Shown: one piece after another, positions 34,288 to 41,600 of the stretch
Numbering within the stretch: position 1 is the stretch's first letter
Layout: each line of letters opens with the position of its first letter
Assembly: GCF_000720185.1 (NCBI RefSeq)
Contig: NZ_JOIY01000012.1
Location: 91,855 to 155,854, forward strand
Source of the DNA: Streptomyces sp. NRRL S-340
Lineage (GTDB): Bacteria; Actinomycetota; Actinomycetes; Streptomycetales; Streptomycetaceae
Reading direction: 5' to 3'
DNA: 64,000 nt
Position numbers and translations under genes: made by a program
The notes under the pieces: model-generated
Databases searched by the model: none
Seen by the model: only the letters and a program-made list of their open reading frames with translations
What the model was told of the DNA's origin: nothing

Positions 34288-34315
34288 GGAGCCGCCCGCC
34301 GGGACGGGCGGCTCC
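34288..34315. terminator. Hairpin between precursor and cyclase genes (attenuator)
   Basis: Perfect 11-bp stem GGAGCCGCCCG / CGGGCGGCTCC with a CCGGGA loop. It lies 12 bp after the precursor stop and 24 bp before the lanC start. Partial terminators in this position are usual in lantibiotic operons, where they keep precursor mRNA more abundant than that for the cyclase. Confidence 0.7.
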
Positions 34316-34327
34316 TGTGGGGGGTGG

Positions 34328-34483
34328 TCAGGCGCAGATCACGACCGTGGCACAGACGATGATCGTGCACAGGCCGCTGCACCCGGCGGTGCTGGCGGAC
34401 GCCGACGGCAGGTCGCTGTCGCTGATCCGCTCGTCGAGGTCGCTGATGAGGGCGTCGAGTTCGGTGAGTTCGGTGTTGGGCAT
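34328..34483 (-). CDS. lanA: Class I lanthipeptide precursor peptide
   Basis: 51 residues from ATG 34483, with AGGGGAAG 5-8 nt upstream and 20 bp after the LanB stop. The leader is acidic (TELDALISDLDERISDSDLP) and contains S-D-L-D, a variant of the FNLD/FxLD recognition box of class I leaders. The core is Ser/Thr/Cys-rich: four cysteines (35, 39, 44, 50), each preceded at three or four residues by Ser or Thr (TAGC, SGLC, TIIVC, TVVIC). This spacing predicts four small (methyl)lanthionine rings in a very hydrophobic C terminus (TIIVCATVVICA). It sits between lanB and lanC. Confidence 0.9.
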   Translation of the reverse strand: MPNTELTELDALISDLDERISDSDLPSASASTAGCSGLCTIIVCATVVICA

Positions 34484-34503
34484 GGGACTTCCCCTTTTCT
34501 CTC

Positions 34504-37155
34504 TCATCGGGTGATGGCCGCCCCGGCGGACCGCCTGGCGGGCGGGCCGGGGACGTCTTGCCGCTCGCCGCGGACCAGTGCGTCGGCGGCGGCCTCGGCG
34601 AGGTGGGCGGCGCCGCGGTCGTGCGGCAGGCGGAGCAGTACCTGGGCGGCGACGGCCGACCCGCCGTGCACCGGGTCGCGCAGCAGCAGCTCCCGCGGGC
34701 CCGGGAGCATCTCCTCCACGAGCAGGGTGGTGCCCGCCTGCTGGGCGCACAGCCGCTCGATGAGGTGGAGGGCCGTCAGCGAGGCGAGGTCCACGGGCAC
34801 CGGTTTGCCGCCCGGGGCGGTGCGGACGAACGCGTGGCGGGGCAGTCCCGCGGCGCGGCGCAGCAGCGCGAGGGTGCGGACCTTGCCGAGCGTGTCGTCG
34901 CCGGGCTGCCACAGCCGGGAGCGCTCGACGCGCCAGGTGGCCGGGGCGAGGACGAGGTCGCCGCCGGCGGTCAGCCGCGGCAGTACGGGCCGGTCGGGCA
35001 GGGCCGCGTCGAGGGCGTCGAGGCGGAGCAGGTAGGAGGCGGCGGGGTGGCTCGCGGCGAGCAGGAGGCGCACCAGCGTGTCGTAGGGCGGCGCGGGTGA
35101 CCGGGTGGCGTGGTAGACGGGGACGATGCGCCGCCCGTCGGCCTCGGCGATGATGCGCCGGCCGCTGCGGCGCAGGCTGATGCGGTCCAGCGGGAGGTAG
35201 CGGGCGTGCCGGGTGTCCGGTCCGTAGTACGGGGTGGGGTCCGGGTCGCCGGTCCACCAGCGGGTGGTGACGGGCCGGCGTACGGCGTTCGCGGAGCGTT
35301 CGTTCAGCGGCGGTACGAGCAGGTCGACGAACCTGACCCCGGTGCGGCGTTCGACGGTGGCGAGGAAGTCGCGGTAGGCGTCGCTGTTGCCGTAGCCGCC
35401 GTACAGCGTGCGCAGCCCGTCGGCGAACCGGGCGTCGAGGACGCCCGCGGCCGAGGCCGTCTCCAGGACGGCGACCGGTCCCCGCCCCTCGCACGGGCCG
35501 AGGGGGCGCAGCAGGCAGTCGATGGGCCAGCAGGGCAGGGCGGCTTCGGGCGGGGGCGCGCCCAGGTCGTCCAGCAGGTCGTCGTCCACGTCGACCTGCG
35601 TGGCGCCGGCGCGGGCGGCGGTGTCCAGGTGGTGCAGCAGGCGGGCGTAGGCGCCGGTGCGGTCGCGGGCCGGCACCCATCCGGTGGGCCGGCGGGGCGG
35701 GGGCTGCGGGGATTCGGCGGGCAGCCGGTCGGCGAGGAACTCGCTGACCGGGCGGGGCTGTTCGGTGAGGCCGGCCGGCTCCGGGCGCTGGGCGGGCAGG
35801 TCCGGGGCGCTGTCGGCGGCGCACAGGGCGGCGATGCGGGCCGCGGTCCGCAGGCCGCGCAGCACCCGGGCGGCGGCCCGGCCCGGAACACGGGCGGGGG
35901 CGGCGGGGCGGCGGTAGGAGTCGAGGAACCAGTGGCCGTCGTCCTCGGTGCCGGGTGCCCGGGGAAGGGCGCGGTCGGGGGTGACGGCGCCGGGCGGGAT
36001 CCAGTCGACGCGGTGCTGCCGGGGCGCCCGGCAGATCTGCAGGACGCCGAGGGCGAGCAGGTGCTGGAGGAAGCCGCGCAGCACGTCGGCGGAGGCCAGG
36101 GGCGGCCCACCGGGTGGTGCCGCCGCGTGCGCCAGCGCCGCTTCGAGTTCGCCGAGCGGGCGGGGCCCGTCGGCGAGGAGGGCGAGGACGCCTTCGAGGG
36201 CGCGGGTGCGGCGCAGCACGATCTGCCGCAGCCGTCCGGGTTCGCGGGGGTCGACCACGTAACAGCGCACCTGGCCGGGGGTGTTGCCGGGCGCGGAGCC
36301 GGGGGGTTCGGTGAAGTGCAGGGGTGCCGGGGTCAGCAGGAGGCCGGGGCCGGCGGTGCGCAGTTCGGGCGGTGTCGCGCGGGTGCGGACCAGGTGCACG
36401 TTCTCCACGGCGACGGCGGCGAGCGCGCCGAGGCTGCCGCCGGGCTCCAGCAGCAGGGGGCTGCCGTCGTCCCCGGGGGCGACCGGGAGCGCGGCGATCT
36501 GGCCGGCCCAGCCGCGCGGTGTGGTCTTCGCCGCGGCCCGGCCCACGGCCCGCCACAGGTAGGCGGTGCGCTTGCGCAGTTGCCTGCCGGACCAGGACTG
36601 GCCCTCGGCGAGCCGCCTGCGGACGTCGTCGGCGAGTCCGGGCGCGGCGCTGTCGAGGAAGGCCCGCAGGAACGGGTTCGCGCAGGCGGTCTGCCAGGCC
36701 TGGGCGGCCAGGCGTTCCTGTTCGGCTGTGATCGCGTGCTCCAGTCCCGCCCGGGTCTCCTCGGCCTGCTCGTACCGGCGCAGCAGGTGGTGGACCTGGG
36801 CGGCGAGGCCGGCGGGGACGGCGGGCGACCGCAGCAAAGCGGCGTGGTCGGCCGCGCGCGGCGGGAGGCCGGAGTGCAGTCGTCGCCGCAGGGCGAGCAC
36901 GGCGCCTCGGTCGGCGGCCCTGAGCGCCGGGTGCGGTACGACCTCCTCGCCCAGCCGGTCGGCCAGCAGGCGGCCCTGTTCGGCGAGGTGCCCGGTGGCG
37001 TCGGCGTGCCGCACCACGCTGTCGAACAGGCCGGGCGCGCCGGCCGCCGTCCAGGCGTCGCAGGGCATCCCCGCGATGCGCAGCAGCGCGGTGTTGCCGA
37101 GCGCCTGTCCGGCCGTGCCGGTCGTCCCGGGCGGGTACGCGGGGGGCTGGCCCAT
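34504..37155 (-). CDS. lanB: Lantibiotic dehydratase, glutamylation part (LanB N-terminal type)
   Basis: 883 residues from ATG 37155, 2 bp after the stop of the SpaB_C gene, with GAGGAGG at 10 nt. It matches the N-terminal (glutamyl-transfer) dehydratase domain: ALRRRLHSGLP, YLWRAVGRAAAKTTPRGWAG (conserved R/K-TPRG segment), SVGxx-like VDVDDDLL, YGGYGNSDAYRDFL, HARYLPLDRISLRRSGRR, PATWRVERSRLWQPGDDTLG and LLLRDPVHGGS. It lacks the SpaB_C elimination domain, which is encoded separately upstream. It uses glutamyl-tRNA to activate Ser/Thr of the precursor. Full-length LanB proteins have about 1000 residues, so this is the split form. Confidence 0.93.
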   Translation of the reverse strand: MGQPPAYPPGTTGTAGQALGNTALLRIAGMPCDAWTAAGAPGLFDSVVRHADATGHLAEQGRLLADRLGEEVVPHPALRAADRGAVLALRRRLHSGLPPRAADHAALLRSPAVPAGLAAQVHHLLRRYEQAEETRAGLEHAITAEQERLAAQAWQTACANPFLRAFLDSAAPGLADDVRRRLAEGQSWSGRQLRKRTAYLWRAVGRAAAKTTPRGWAGQIAALPVAPGDDGSPLLLEPGGSLGALAAVAVENVHLVRTRATPPELRTAGPGLLLTPAPLHFTEPPGSAPGNTPGQVRCYVVDPREPGRLRQIVLRRTRALEGVLALLADGPRPLGELEAALAHAAAPPGGPPLASADVLRGFLQHLLALGVLQICRAPRQHRVDWIPPGAVTPDRALPRAPGTEDDGHWFLDSYRRPAAPARVPGRAAARVLRGLRTAARIAALCAADSAPDLPAQRPEPAGLTEQPRPVSEFLADRLPAESPQPPPRRPTGWVPARDRTGAYARLLHHLDTAARAGATQVDVDDDLLDDLGAPPPEAALPCWPIDCLLRPLGPCEGRGPVAVLETASAAGVLDARFADGLRTLYGGYGNSDAYRDFLATVERRTGVRFVDLLVPPLNERSANAVRRPVTTRWWTGDPDPTPYYGPDTRHARYLPLDRISLRRSGRRIIAEADGRRIVPVYHATRSPAPPYDTLVRLLLAASHPAASYLLRLDALDAALPDRPVLPRLTAGGDLVLAPATWRVERSRLWQPGDDTLGKVRTLALLRRAAGLPRHAFVRTAPGGKPVPVDLASLTALHLIERLCAQQAGTTLLVEEMLPGPRELLLRDPVHGGSAVAAQVLLRLPHDRGAAHLAEAAADALVRGERQDVPGPPARRSAGAAITR

Positions 37156-37157
37156 GT

Positions 37158-38129
37158 TCAGTACGCCTCCTCGTGGCCGTCGGCGGCGAGCGCCTCCGTG
37201 AGCAGGCACTGCCGTGCCGTGGAGAGCCGGCCGCGGTTCCAGTGGAAGATCACGTGGTGTGCGGCGGCCCGGCGCGGGCCGACCGAGGCGTCGCCGGACG
37301 CGAAGTAGTGGGTGCGCCAGCGCTCGGCGGCCCGCCGCACGTCGTGCGTGTGCGGACCGAGCACGTCCTGCCAGTCCTCGGGCAGCGCCGCGAGACGGGC
37401 GCCGGGCTCCTGCTCCCAGTACGCGCGGATGCCGTCGGCGGCGCGCCGGCGGGCCGGGTCGCGCAGTCCGCCGGGCAGCCGGCGGCCGGTCTCGTCCCGC
37501 ACGGCCTGCCAGACTCCGCGGTGTTCCCAGCCCACCACGCCGAGGCCGTCGAAGACCGCGCCCAGCAGCGGCAGGGACACCCGCCAGTCGGCGGGGGCCG
37601 GCGCGCCGGCGACGGCGGTGTGCACGTCCAGCCAGGCCAGGGAGTCCGCGGTGAACAGCTCGTGCACGTGGGCCATGGAGCGGGGACCGCCGAAGAGGTA
37701 CGTCTCCGGCTCGTACACGTCGGCGACCGGCTGCGCCCAGGATCCGTCGGCCGCGGGGGCGAGCCGGCGGACCAGGGTGGCGCGCAACTGCGGGGCGCGG
37801 GCCGGTTCCGCCGCGTGGAAGCGGATGCGCAGTCCCGGCGGCTTGTGCATGAAGAAGAAGCCGCGGGCCGCGCCGGTGCCGAGCACCTCCCGGGCCGTCC
37901 CGGCGAGGCGGGCGTACAGGCGGGGCCAGCCGGCCGGCTCGGCCCGGACGTTGAGCTGGACCCATCCGGCGTCGGGCGCATGCTCGCGCAGCGCGTGCAG
38001 CCCTGCCGCCAGGAAGGTCCGGCGAGCGGCAGCGTAACCGGCGCCGTCGGCGTCCAGCGGGACCGCGCCCATCGGCTGGGTGCGTGCGTCGTCCAGGCAG
38101 TCGGCCAGTAAACGCTCGACCTGCACCAT
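37158..38129 (-). CDS. Stand-alone SpaB_C-type protein (LanB elimination domain / thiopeptide-type protein)
   Basis: 323 residues from ATG 38129 with GAGG 9 nt upstream. The SpaB_C signature is clear: WVQLNVRAEPAGWPRLYARL, FFFMHKPPGLRIRFHA (the P-H-L-R-x-R-F-type core), YEPETYLFGGPRSMAHVHEL and FHWNRGRLSTARQCLL. In split class I systems this protein eliminates glutamate from the activated precursor; in thiopeptide systems its relatives form the pyridine ring. No cyclodehydratase or YcaO gene is present, so elimination is the likelier role. Codon 7 (38109-38111) is TTA, the rare bldA-dependent codon. It is the first gene of the operon. Confidence 0.9.
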   Translation of the reverse strand: MVQVERLLADCLDDARTQPMGAVPLDADGAGYAAARRTFLAAGLHALREHAPDAGWVQLNVRAEPAGWPRLYARLAGTAREVLGTGAARGFFFMHKPPGLRIRFHAAEPARAPQLRATLVRRLAPAADGSWAQPVADVYEPETYLFGGPRSMAHVHELFTADSLAWLDVHTAVAGAPAPADWRVSLPLLGAVFDGLGVVGWEHRGVWQAVRDETGRRLPGGLRDPARRRAADGIRAYWEQEPGARLAALPEDWQDVLGPHTHDVRRAAERWRTHYFASGDASVGPRRAAAHHVIFHWNRGRLSTARQCLLTEALAADGHEEAY

Positions 38130-38192
38130 GCGGCTTCACCTCGCAAGCGGCGGAAATCCACCGTGGTGATGTCCGTGCCGCGGCGACGACAA

Positions 38193-38221
38193 AGCCTGAA
38201 AAGACTTCTTCATATCATCAA
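38193..38221 (-). promoter_or_regulatory. Candidate promoter of the lanthipeptide operon
   Basis: On the minus strand, TTGATG (38221-38216), a 17-bp spacer and CAGGCT (38198-38193) resemble -35 and -10 boxes of a vegetative promoter. The inferred 5' leader would be about 55-60 nt. Match quality is moderate. Confidence 0.4.
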
Positions 38222-38486
38222 CAGAAGTGCGCGAGCGTACGTCGGGCCCCACGCGTGACAGCGGGATGCGCCCCGGCCCACCGGCGCCGCCCGGTATCCC
38301 CCCTCCCGGCACCGCCGCCCCGGTCCACCGGGGCGGGGCGGCGGCACGGCAGCACGAGCGCCGTGTGCGCGGCGAGGGCCTCCGCCCCGGCCCACGGGTG
38401 GCCGGGTCGCACGTGGCCGTGTGCCGGGGGCCCGGGAAATGCGGGCGGCGGGGTCACGGCGGTGCCGCCCTCGGCCACCAGGGCCC

Positions 38487-38522
38487 GTGCCGCCACGCCC
38501 GAAAGGCGGGTCGTGGCGGCAC
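38487..38522. terminator. Terminator after the MFS gene
   Basis: GTGCCGCCACG (38487-38497) pairs perfectly with CGTGGCGGCAC (38512-38522); the inner CCCGAAAGGCGGGT can extend the structure. It lies about 45 bp after the MFS stop on the minus strand and isolates that gene from the lanthipeptide operon. Confidence 0.75.
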
Positions 38523-38567
38523 CGGGTCCGGGGGGTGCCGCCGGCGCGGGAACCCTTCGACGGCCCG

Positions 38568-40058
38568 TCACACGGCGCCGGGCACGCGTTCCTTGACCAT
38601 CGCGTACAGCACCACGGACACCGCCATCACCCCGGCCGCGGTGAACACACCCGGCGCCCAGCTCCCGGTGGCGTCGCGCAGGACTCCGCTGATCACCGGG
38701 CTGGCCACCGCACCGGCCTCCGCGACCAGGTTGAAGAGCCCGAACAGCGCGCCGCGGTCCTCCGCGTCCGCCAGATCGCCCAGGAGGCTGTGCACGATGG
38801 GCTGGAGCGCGTTGAAGAAGAGGCCGGAGAAGAAGAGGATCAGGCCGAGCAGCAGCAGGGAGGGCCTGCCGTCCAGCAGGCTGAGCCCGAAGGCCGTCGC
38901 CAGCACCGTGTGGACGGCCGCGCAGGCGACGGCGAGCGGCTTGCGGCCCTTGCCCGCACGCACGCGGCGGTCGGCGATCCAGCCGCCGACCGGGAAGCCG
39001 ATGATGCCGGCGCCGGCGTTGAAGGCGGCGGTCAGGGCCGCCGCGCCCAGGCTGCTGTGCGCGCTCTCCTTGACGATCTGCACCGACCAGAAGGAGAAGA
39101 ACCACAGGTTCCACATCACCGCGACGAACGCGACGCAGACCAGCCACACAGTGCGGTTCAGCAGCGCCGCCGAGCGCCCCTCGCGCACGATGCCGCGCAC
39201 GACGACCGCGAGCATCCCCGCGAACAGCACACCGGAGCCCGCCGCCGTCAGCCAGTCGGGCCAGCCGAAGGCGTCGGCACACAGGAAGAGCGCCACGATC
39301 ACCACGGCCGTGGGCACGGAGTAGCCGAGCAGCCGCAGCGTGGGGGGCCCGAGCCGCAGCGGCCGGTCCCCGCGCCCCCGGAAGAAGATCCAGGTGGCGG
39401 CGGCGATCAGCAGCGAGACGACACCGAACACGTACAGCGGCATGCTCCAGGCACGGCCGCCCAGGCCCAGCGATCCGCCCCAGTCGATCAGGTGCGGGGT
39501 GGCCAGGACGCCGACGGTCAGTCCGATCGACAGCCCGGACAGCACGATGCCGAGGCCGGCCGTGCGCCGGGCCAGCGGGGTGTGGGCGATCACGAGCACC
39601 CGGTCGTTGGAGTAGAAGACCCCCTCCCCCAGGCCGGTGAGGACCCGGGCCACGACGAAGGCGACGAGTCCGCCCGCGAGTCCGGACACCAGGGTCATCA
39701 GTCCGGCCCACAACAGGGACACCACCAGCATCTCGCGGTGGCCGTAGCGGTCGCCGAGCCGGCCGCCCGCGTACTGGGTGAGCATGTAGCCGGTGAAGAA
39801 CATCGAGCCGATCAGGCCGCCGAGGGTGGCGGGATGCGCCGCGTCCCCGATGAACCCGGCCTTGTTGTCGATCATCCAGGAGACGACCGGTCCGGTGACC
39901 GTGCGGTCGGCATAGCTGATCAGCCAGCCGGCGAGCAGGAAGGCCCACAGATGGGTGTGCCGCCCGGAGAAGACCGGGCGCAGGTCGCCGGACCCCGGGA
40001 CGGCGCCGGTCCCGGATCCGGGTCCGGCGACCTCGGGGGCTGCGGCTGCTTCCTTCAT
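38568..40058 (-). CDS. MFS transporter, possibly for a sugar or organic acid
   Basis: 496 residues with 12 hydrophobic segments. The MFS signature after helix 2 is visible as GGRLGDRYGHREMLV, with its second-half counterpart GGWIADRRVRAGKGRKP. The start ATG 40058 leaves a polar ~30-residue N terminus. Helix 1 (FLLAGWLISYADRTVTGPVV) has the polar Y-x-D-R-x pattern of anion/cation symporters for sugar acids. A LacI-type operator lies 70 bp upstream, which fits a carbohydrate transporter better than a peptide exporter. A terminator separates it from the lanthipeptide genes, so export of the lantibiotic is possible but unsupported. Confidence 0.88.
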   Translation of the reverse strand: MKEAAAAPEVAGPGSGTGAVPGSGDLRPVFSGRHTHLWAFLLAGWLISYADRTVTGPVVSWMIDNKAGFIGDAAHPATLGGLIGSMFFTGYMLTQYAGGRLGDRYGHREMLVVSLLWAGLMTLVSGLAGGLVAFVVARVLTGLGEGVFYSNDRVLVIAHTPLARRTAGLGIVLSGLSIGLTVGVLATPHLIDWGGSLGLGGRAWSMPLYVFGVVSLLIAAATWIFFRGRGDRPLRLGPPTLRLLGYSVPTAVVIVALFLCADAFGWPDWLTAAGSGVLFAGMLAVVVRGIVREGRSAALLNRTVWLVCVAFVAVMWNLWFFSFWSVQIVKESAHSSLGAAALTAAFNAGAGIIGFPVGGWIADRRVRAGKGRKPLAVACAAVHTVLATAFGLSLLDGRPSLLLLGLILFFSGLFFNALQPIVHSLLGDLADAEDRGALFGLFNLVAEAGAVASPVISGVLRDATGSWAPGVFTAAGVMAVSVVLYAMVKERVPGAV

Positions 40059-40128
40059 ACGTCCCCCTCGACGTGAAGGCTCCCGGCGGGGCCGGGTGCT
40101 GAGCGGATGACCTGGGGAAAGCCCACTA

Positions 40129-40140
40129 GAAAGCGCTTGC
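40129..40140. promoter_or_regulatory. LacI/GalR-type operator
   Basis: GAAAGCGCTTGC, centred on the perfect AAGCGCTT palindrome, is the classical core of LacI-family operators. It lies about 70 bp upstream of the MFS gene. No lacI-like gene is in the window. Confidence 0.6.
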
Positions 40141-40267
40141 CAACATGGCAGCGCGTTTCGGCCAAGTCAACCGTTGACTTTCCGCCGGACAAGCCGTAGG
40201 AGCGAAGGCCCCGGCGGGGTGACGACATGACAGGGTGACGGGGCGACAGGTCACGCGCAAGGGGCGC

Positions 40268-40323
40268 GGCTGACGGCTGACGGCTGACGGCTGACGGCTG
40301 ACGGCTGACGGCTGACGGCTGAC
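40268..40323. repeat. Perfect 7-bp tandem repeat, eight copies
   Basis: GGCTGAC is repeated eight times without interruption. It lies in non-coding DNA between two divergent genes. A 7-bp unit is not a multiple of three, so copy-number changes would shift any reading frame through it. Confidence 0.95.
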
Positions 40324-40473
40324 GGAGTCTTCATCGCCGTGGGTACGGAAACCAGGGCGCGTGTCGAGTCGGGATCACCAGTGGGCCGCGGTGGGTGAGA
40401 CGGCAGGTCCCCGGGCCCGGCCGCCCGTGCTGCGGGCCAGGCGGTTCGACTCCCGCCGCCGGGAAGGAGAGCG

Positions 40474-40935
40474 GTGTCAGACCGCGCCGATACGGTCACG
40501 CCCATGAGAACTACAGGAACGTTCACGGTCGAAGCGTTCGTTACGACCGAGCTGAGACCGGACCCGGCTGTGTCCACCGGGCTTCCGGTGGGTGTCGCAA
40601 CGATGGAGAAGCACTTCGAGGGCGGCGTGACCGGCCGCGCGGCGACACTGTTCACCGCTGCGTTCGACCAGGCGACCCCGGTGGACACGTGTGGAGCCAT
40701 GGAGTCGTTCGAAGGCTCGTCGTGCGGCGGCCGGACCGCCGTCAACTTCGTGCACTCGGCCAACTTCGTGCACTCGGCGGTGACGTCCGGCAGCGATGGG
40801 GCGCGGGAGTTCTTCGGCGTCGTGCCCGCGAGCGGCACGGGAGAGCCGGCCGGGATCGGCGCGGGAGGAATGGCCGTCGATGCTGACGGAACGCGTCGGA
40901 TCTGGTTCGACCACGGGCTGGGACCGGGCCGATGA
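40474..40935 (+). CDS. DUF3224-like small protein
   Basis: 153 residues from GTG 40474, 4-6 nt after AAGGAGAG; ATG 40504 (MRTTGTFTVE) is the alternative and has no clear binding site. The beginning GTFTVEAFVTTELRP and the beta-strand pattern with KHFEGGVTGRAATLFTAAFD resemble DUF3224, a small beta-barrel (AttH/allene-oxide-cyclase-like) family. An exact six-residue duplication NFVHSA-NFVHSA comes from two 18-bp copies at 40744-40779. The stop overlaps the next start by ATGA, so the two are co-translated. No function is known. Confidence 0.7.
   Translation: MSDRADTVTPMRTTGTFTVEAFVTTELRPDPAVSTGLPVGVATMEKHFEGGVTGRAATLFTAAFDQATPVDTCGAMESFEGSSCGGRTAVNFVHSANFVHSAVTSGSDGAREFFGVVPASGTGEPAGIGAGGMAVDADGTRRIWFDHGLGPGR
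40744..40779 (+). repeat. 18-bp tandem duplication inside the DUF3224-like gene
   Basis: AACTTCGTGCACTCGGCC is followed directly by the same sequence with one change (final C to G). It duplicates NFVHSA in frame and looks recent. Confidence 0.9.
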
Positions 40936-41360
40936 CGGACGACGTGCAGGAAGCAAGGGCCGTCGGCCTGCGCATGTACGAGGCGTTCAACGGCCGGGAC
41001 CTGGCCGGCCTGCGAACGATCCTCGCACCGGACTTCGTGAGCCATCCGCTGAGAACGACCGGTGTCGGGGCCGTCGCAGACGCCTGGTCCAGGATGTTCG
41101 CAGCCCATCCCGGTATTCAGGTCGTCGTCGAGGACATGCTCGTGGACCACGACCGGGTCGCCGTCCGTTCCGTGCTGCGCGGACTTTCGGACTCCGTGCC
41201 GGGCGGAGCGGATCCCGCACCCGCCATGATGGAGATCTTCCGAGTCCGGCACGGCCTGATCGCCGAGCTGTGGGGACTGTCCAGTTTCGGCCGACCGGCC
41301 GGCAAGGCCGCCCTTCCGGCCGCAGGCGATCTGCGGGGTCCGGCTTCACGGCAGGCCTGA
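40932..41360 (+). CDS. SnoaL/NTF2-like protein (ester-cyclase type)
   Basis: 142 residues from ATG 40932 in an ATGA overlap. The NTF2-like cone fold is readable: GLRMYEAFNGRDLAGLRTIL, APDFVSHPL with the pocket His, AWSRMFAAHPGIQVVVEDML, DRVAVRSVLRGL and IFRVRHGLIAELWGL. Proteins of this group bind small hydrophobic ligands or act as cyclases and isomerases. It is coupled to the DUF3224-like protein, so the pair may act on the same small molecule. The catalytic residues of SnoaL itself cannot be confirmed. Confidence 0.82.
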   Translation: MTDDVQEARAVGLRMYEAFNGRDLAGLRTILAPDFVSHPLRTTGVGAVADAWSRMFAAHPGIQVVVEDMLVDHDRVAVRSVLRGLSDSVPGGADPAPAMMEIFRVRHGLIAELWGLSSFGRPAGKAALPAAGDLRGPASRQA

Positions 41361-41490
41361 TCCGGTGGTTCGTCTTGCACGAGGTGCAGGCAACTGAGCG
41401 ACGGAAGCGGGGAGTTCACCGGCCGTACCTGCCGATCGGCAGGTACGGCCCGTACGAGGGTCAGGGCCCGGCACGCCGAGAGCACGCACG

Positions 41491-41547
41491 TGACGCCGCG
41501 AGGGCCGCCCTGCGGGCGGACGACGGGAAGGTGACGACAGGACCTAG
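41491..41547 (+). repeat. Dispersed repeat, copy A
   Basis: TGACGCCGCGAGGGCCGCCC continues TGCGGGCGGACGACGGG and then GTGACGACAGGACCTAG. The same series occurs inverted at 53690-53767 with three substitutions in the first ~37 bases. It contains the small hairpin GCCGCCC-TGC-GGGCGG. Here it ends about 50 bp upstream of the EEP-hydrolase start. Confidence 0.75.
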
Positions 41548-41600
41548 TACGCTCCACTCCTCCAGCGAAGGCCGCATCACACTCTCATCCGGAGGCTCGT

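Larger units (their letters stand above)
38130..38567. other. Upstream region of the lanthipeptide operon, 438 bp
   Basis: It runs from the SpaB_C start to the end of the MFS gene. The part at 38185-38225 is AT-rich for this genome and holds a candidate leftward promoter. The region 38487-38522 is a strong hairpin. The sequence between them is GC-rich with no credible gene, and no regulator gene is present. Confidence 0.5.
40059..40473. other. Divergent intergenic region, 415 bp
   Basis: It lies between the MFS gene and the DUF3224-like gene. It contains a LacI-type operator at 40129-40140, a second half-site-like GCGCGTTTCGG at 40151-40161, and the 7-bp tandem repeat at 40268-40323. A stretch at about 40444-40465 mimics a tRNA T-arm but no tRNA can be folded. 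No gene is visible. Confidence 0.5.

Noticed and set aside
33091..38129. Thiopeptide gene cluster, suggested by the stand-alone SpaB_C protein.
   Set aside because: No YcaO/cyclodehydratase or azoline oxidase genes, and the precursor core lacks the Ser/Cys-dense thiopeptide pattern. A LanC is present, so class I lanthipeptide fits better.
40380..40470. GGTTCGACTCCCGCC near 40450 looks like the T-arm of a tRNA.
   Set aside because: The stem-loop length is wrong, and no acceptor, D-arm or anticodon arm can be folded upstream. Probably chance.
40251..41252. Minus-strand frame of 333 codons through the heptamer repeat.
   Set aside because: It lies opposite two well-supported plus-strand genes, has no binding site, and its end is only the translated 7-bp repeat (QPSAVSR units).
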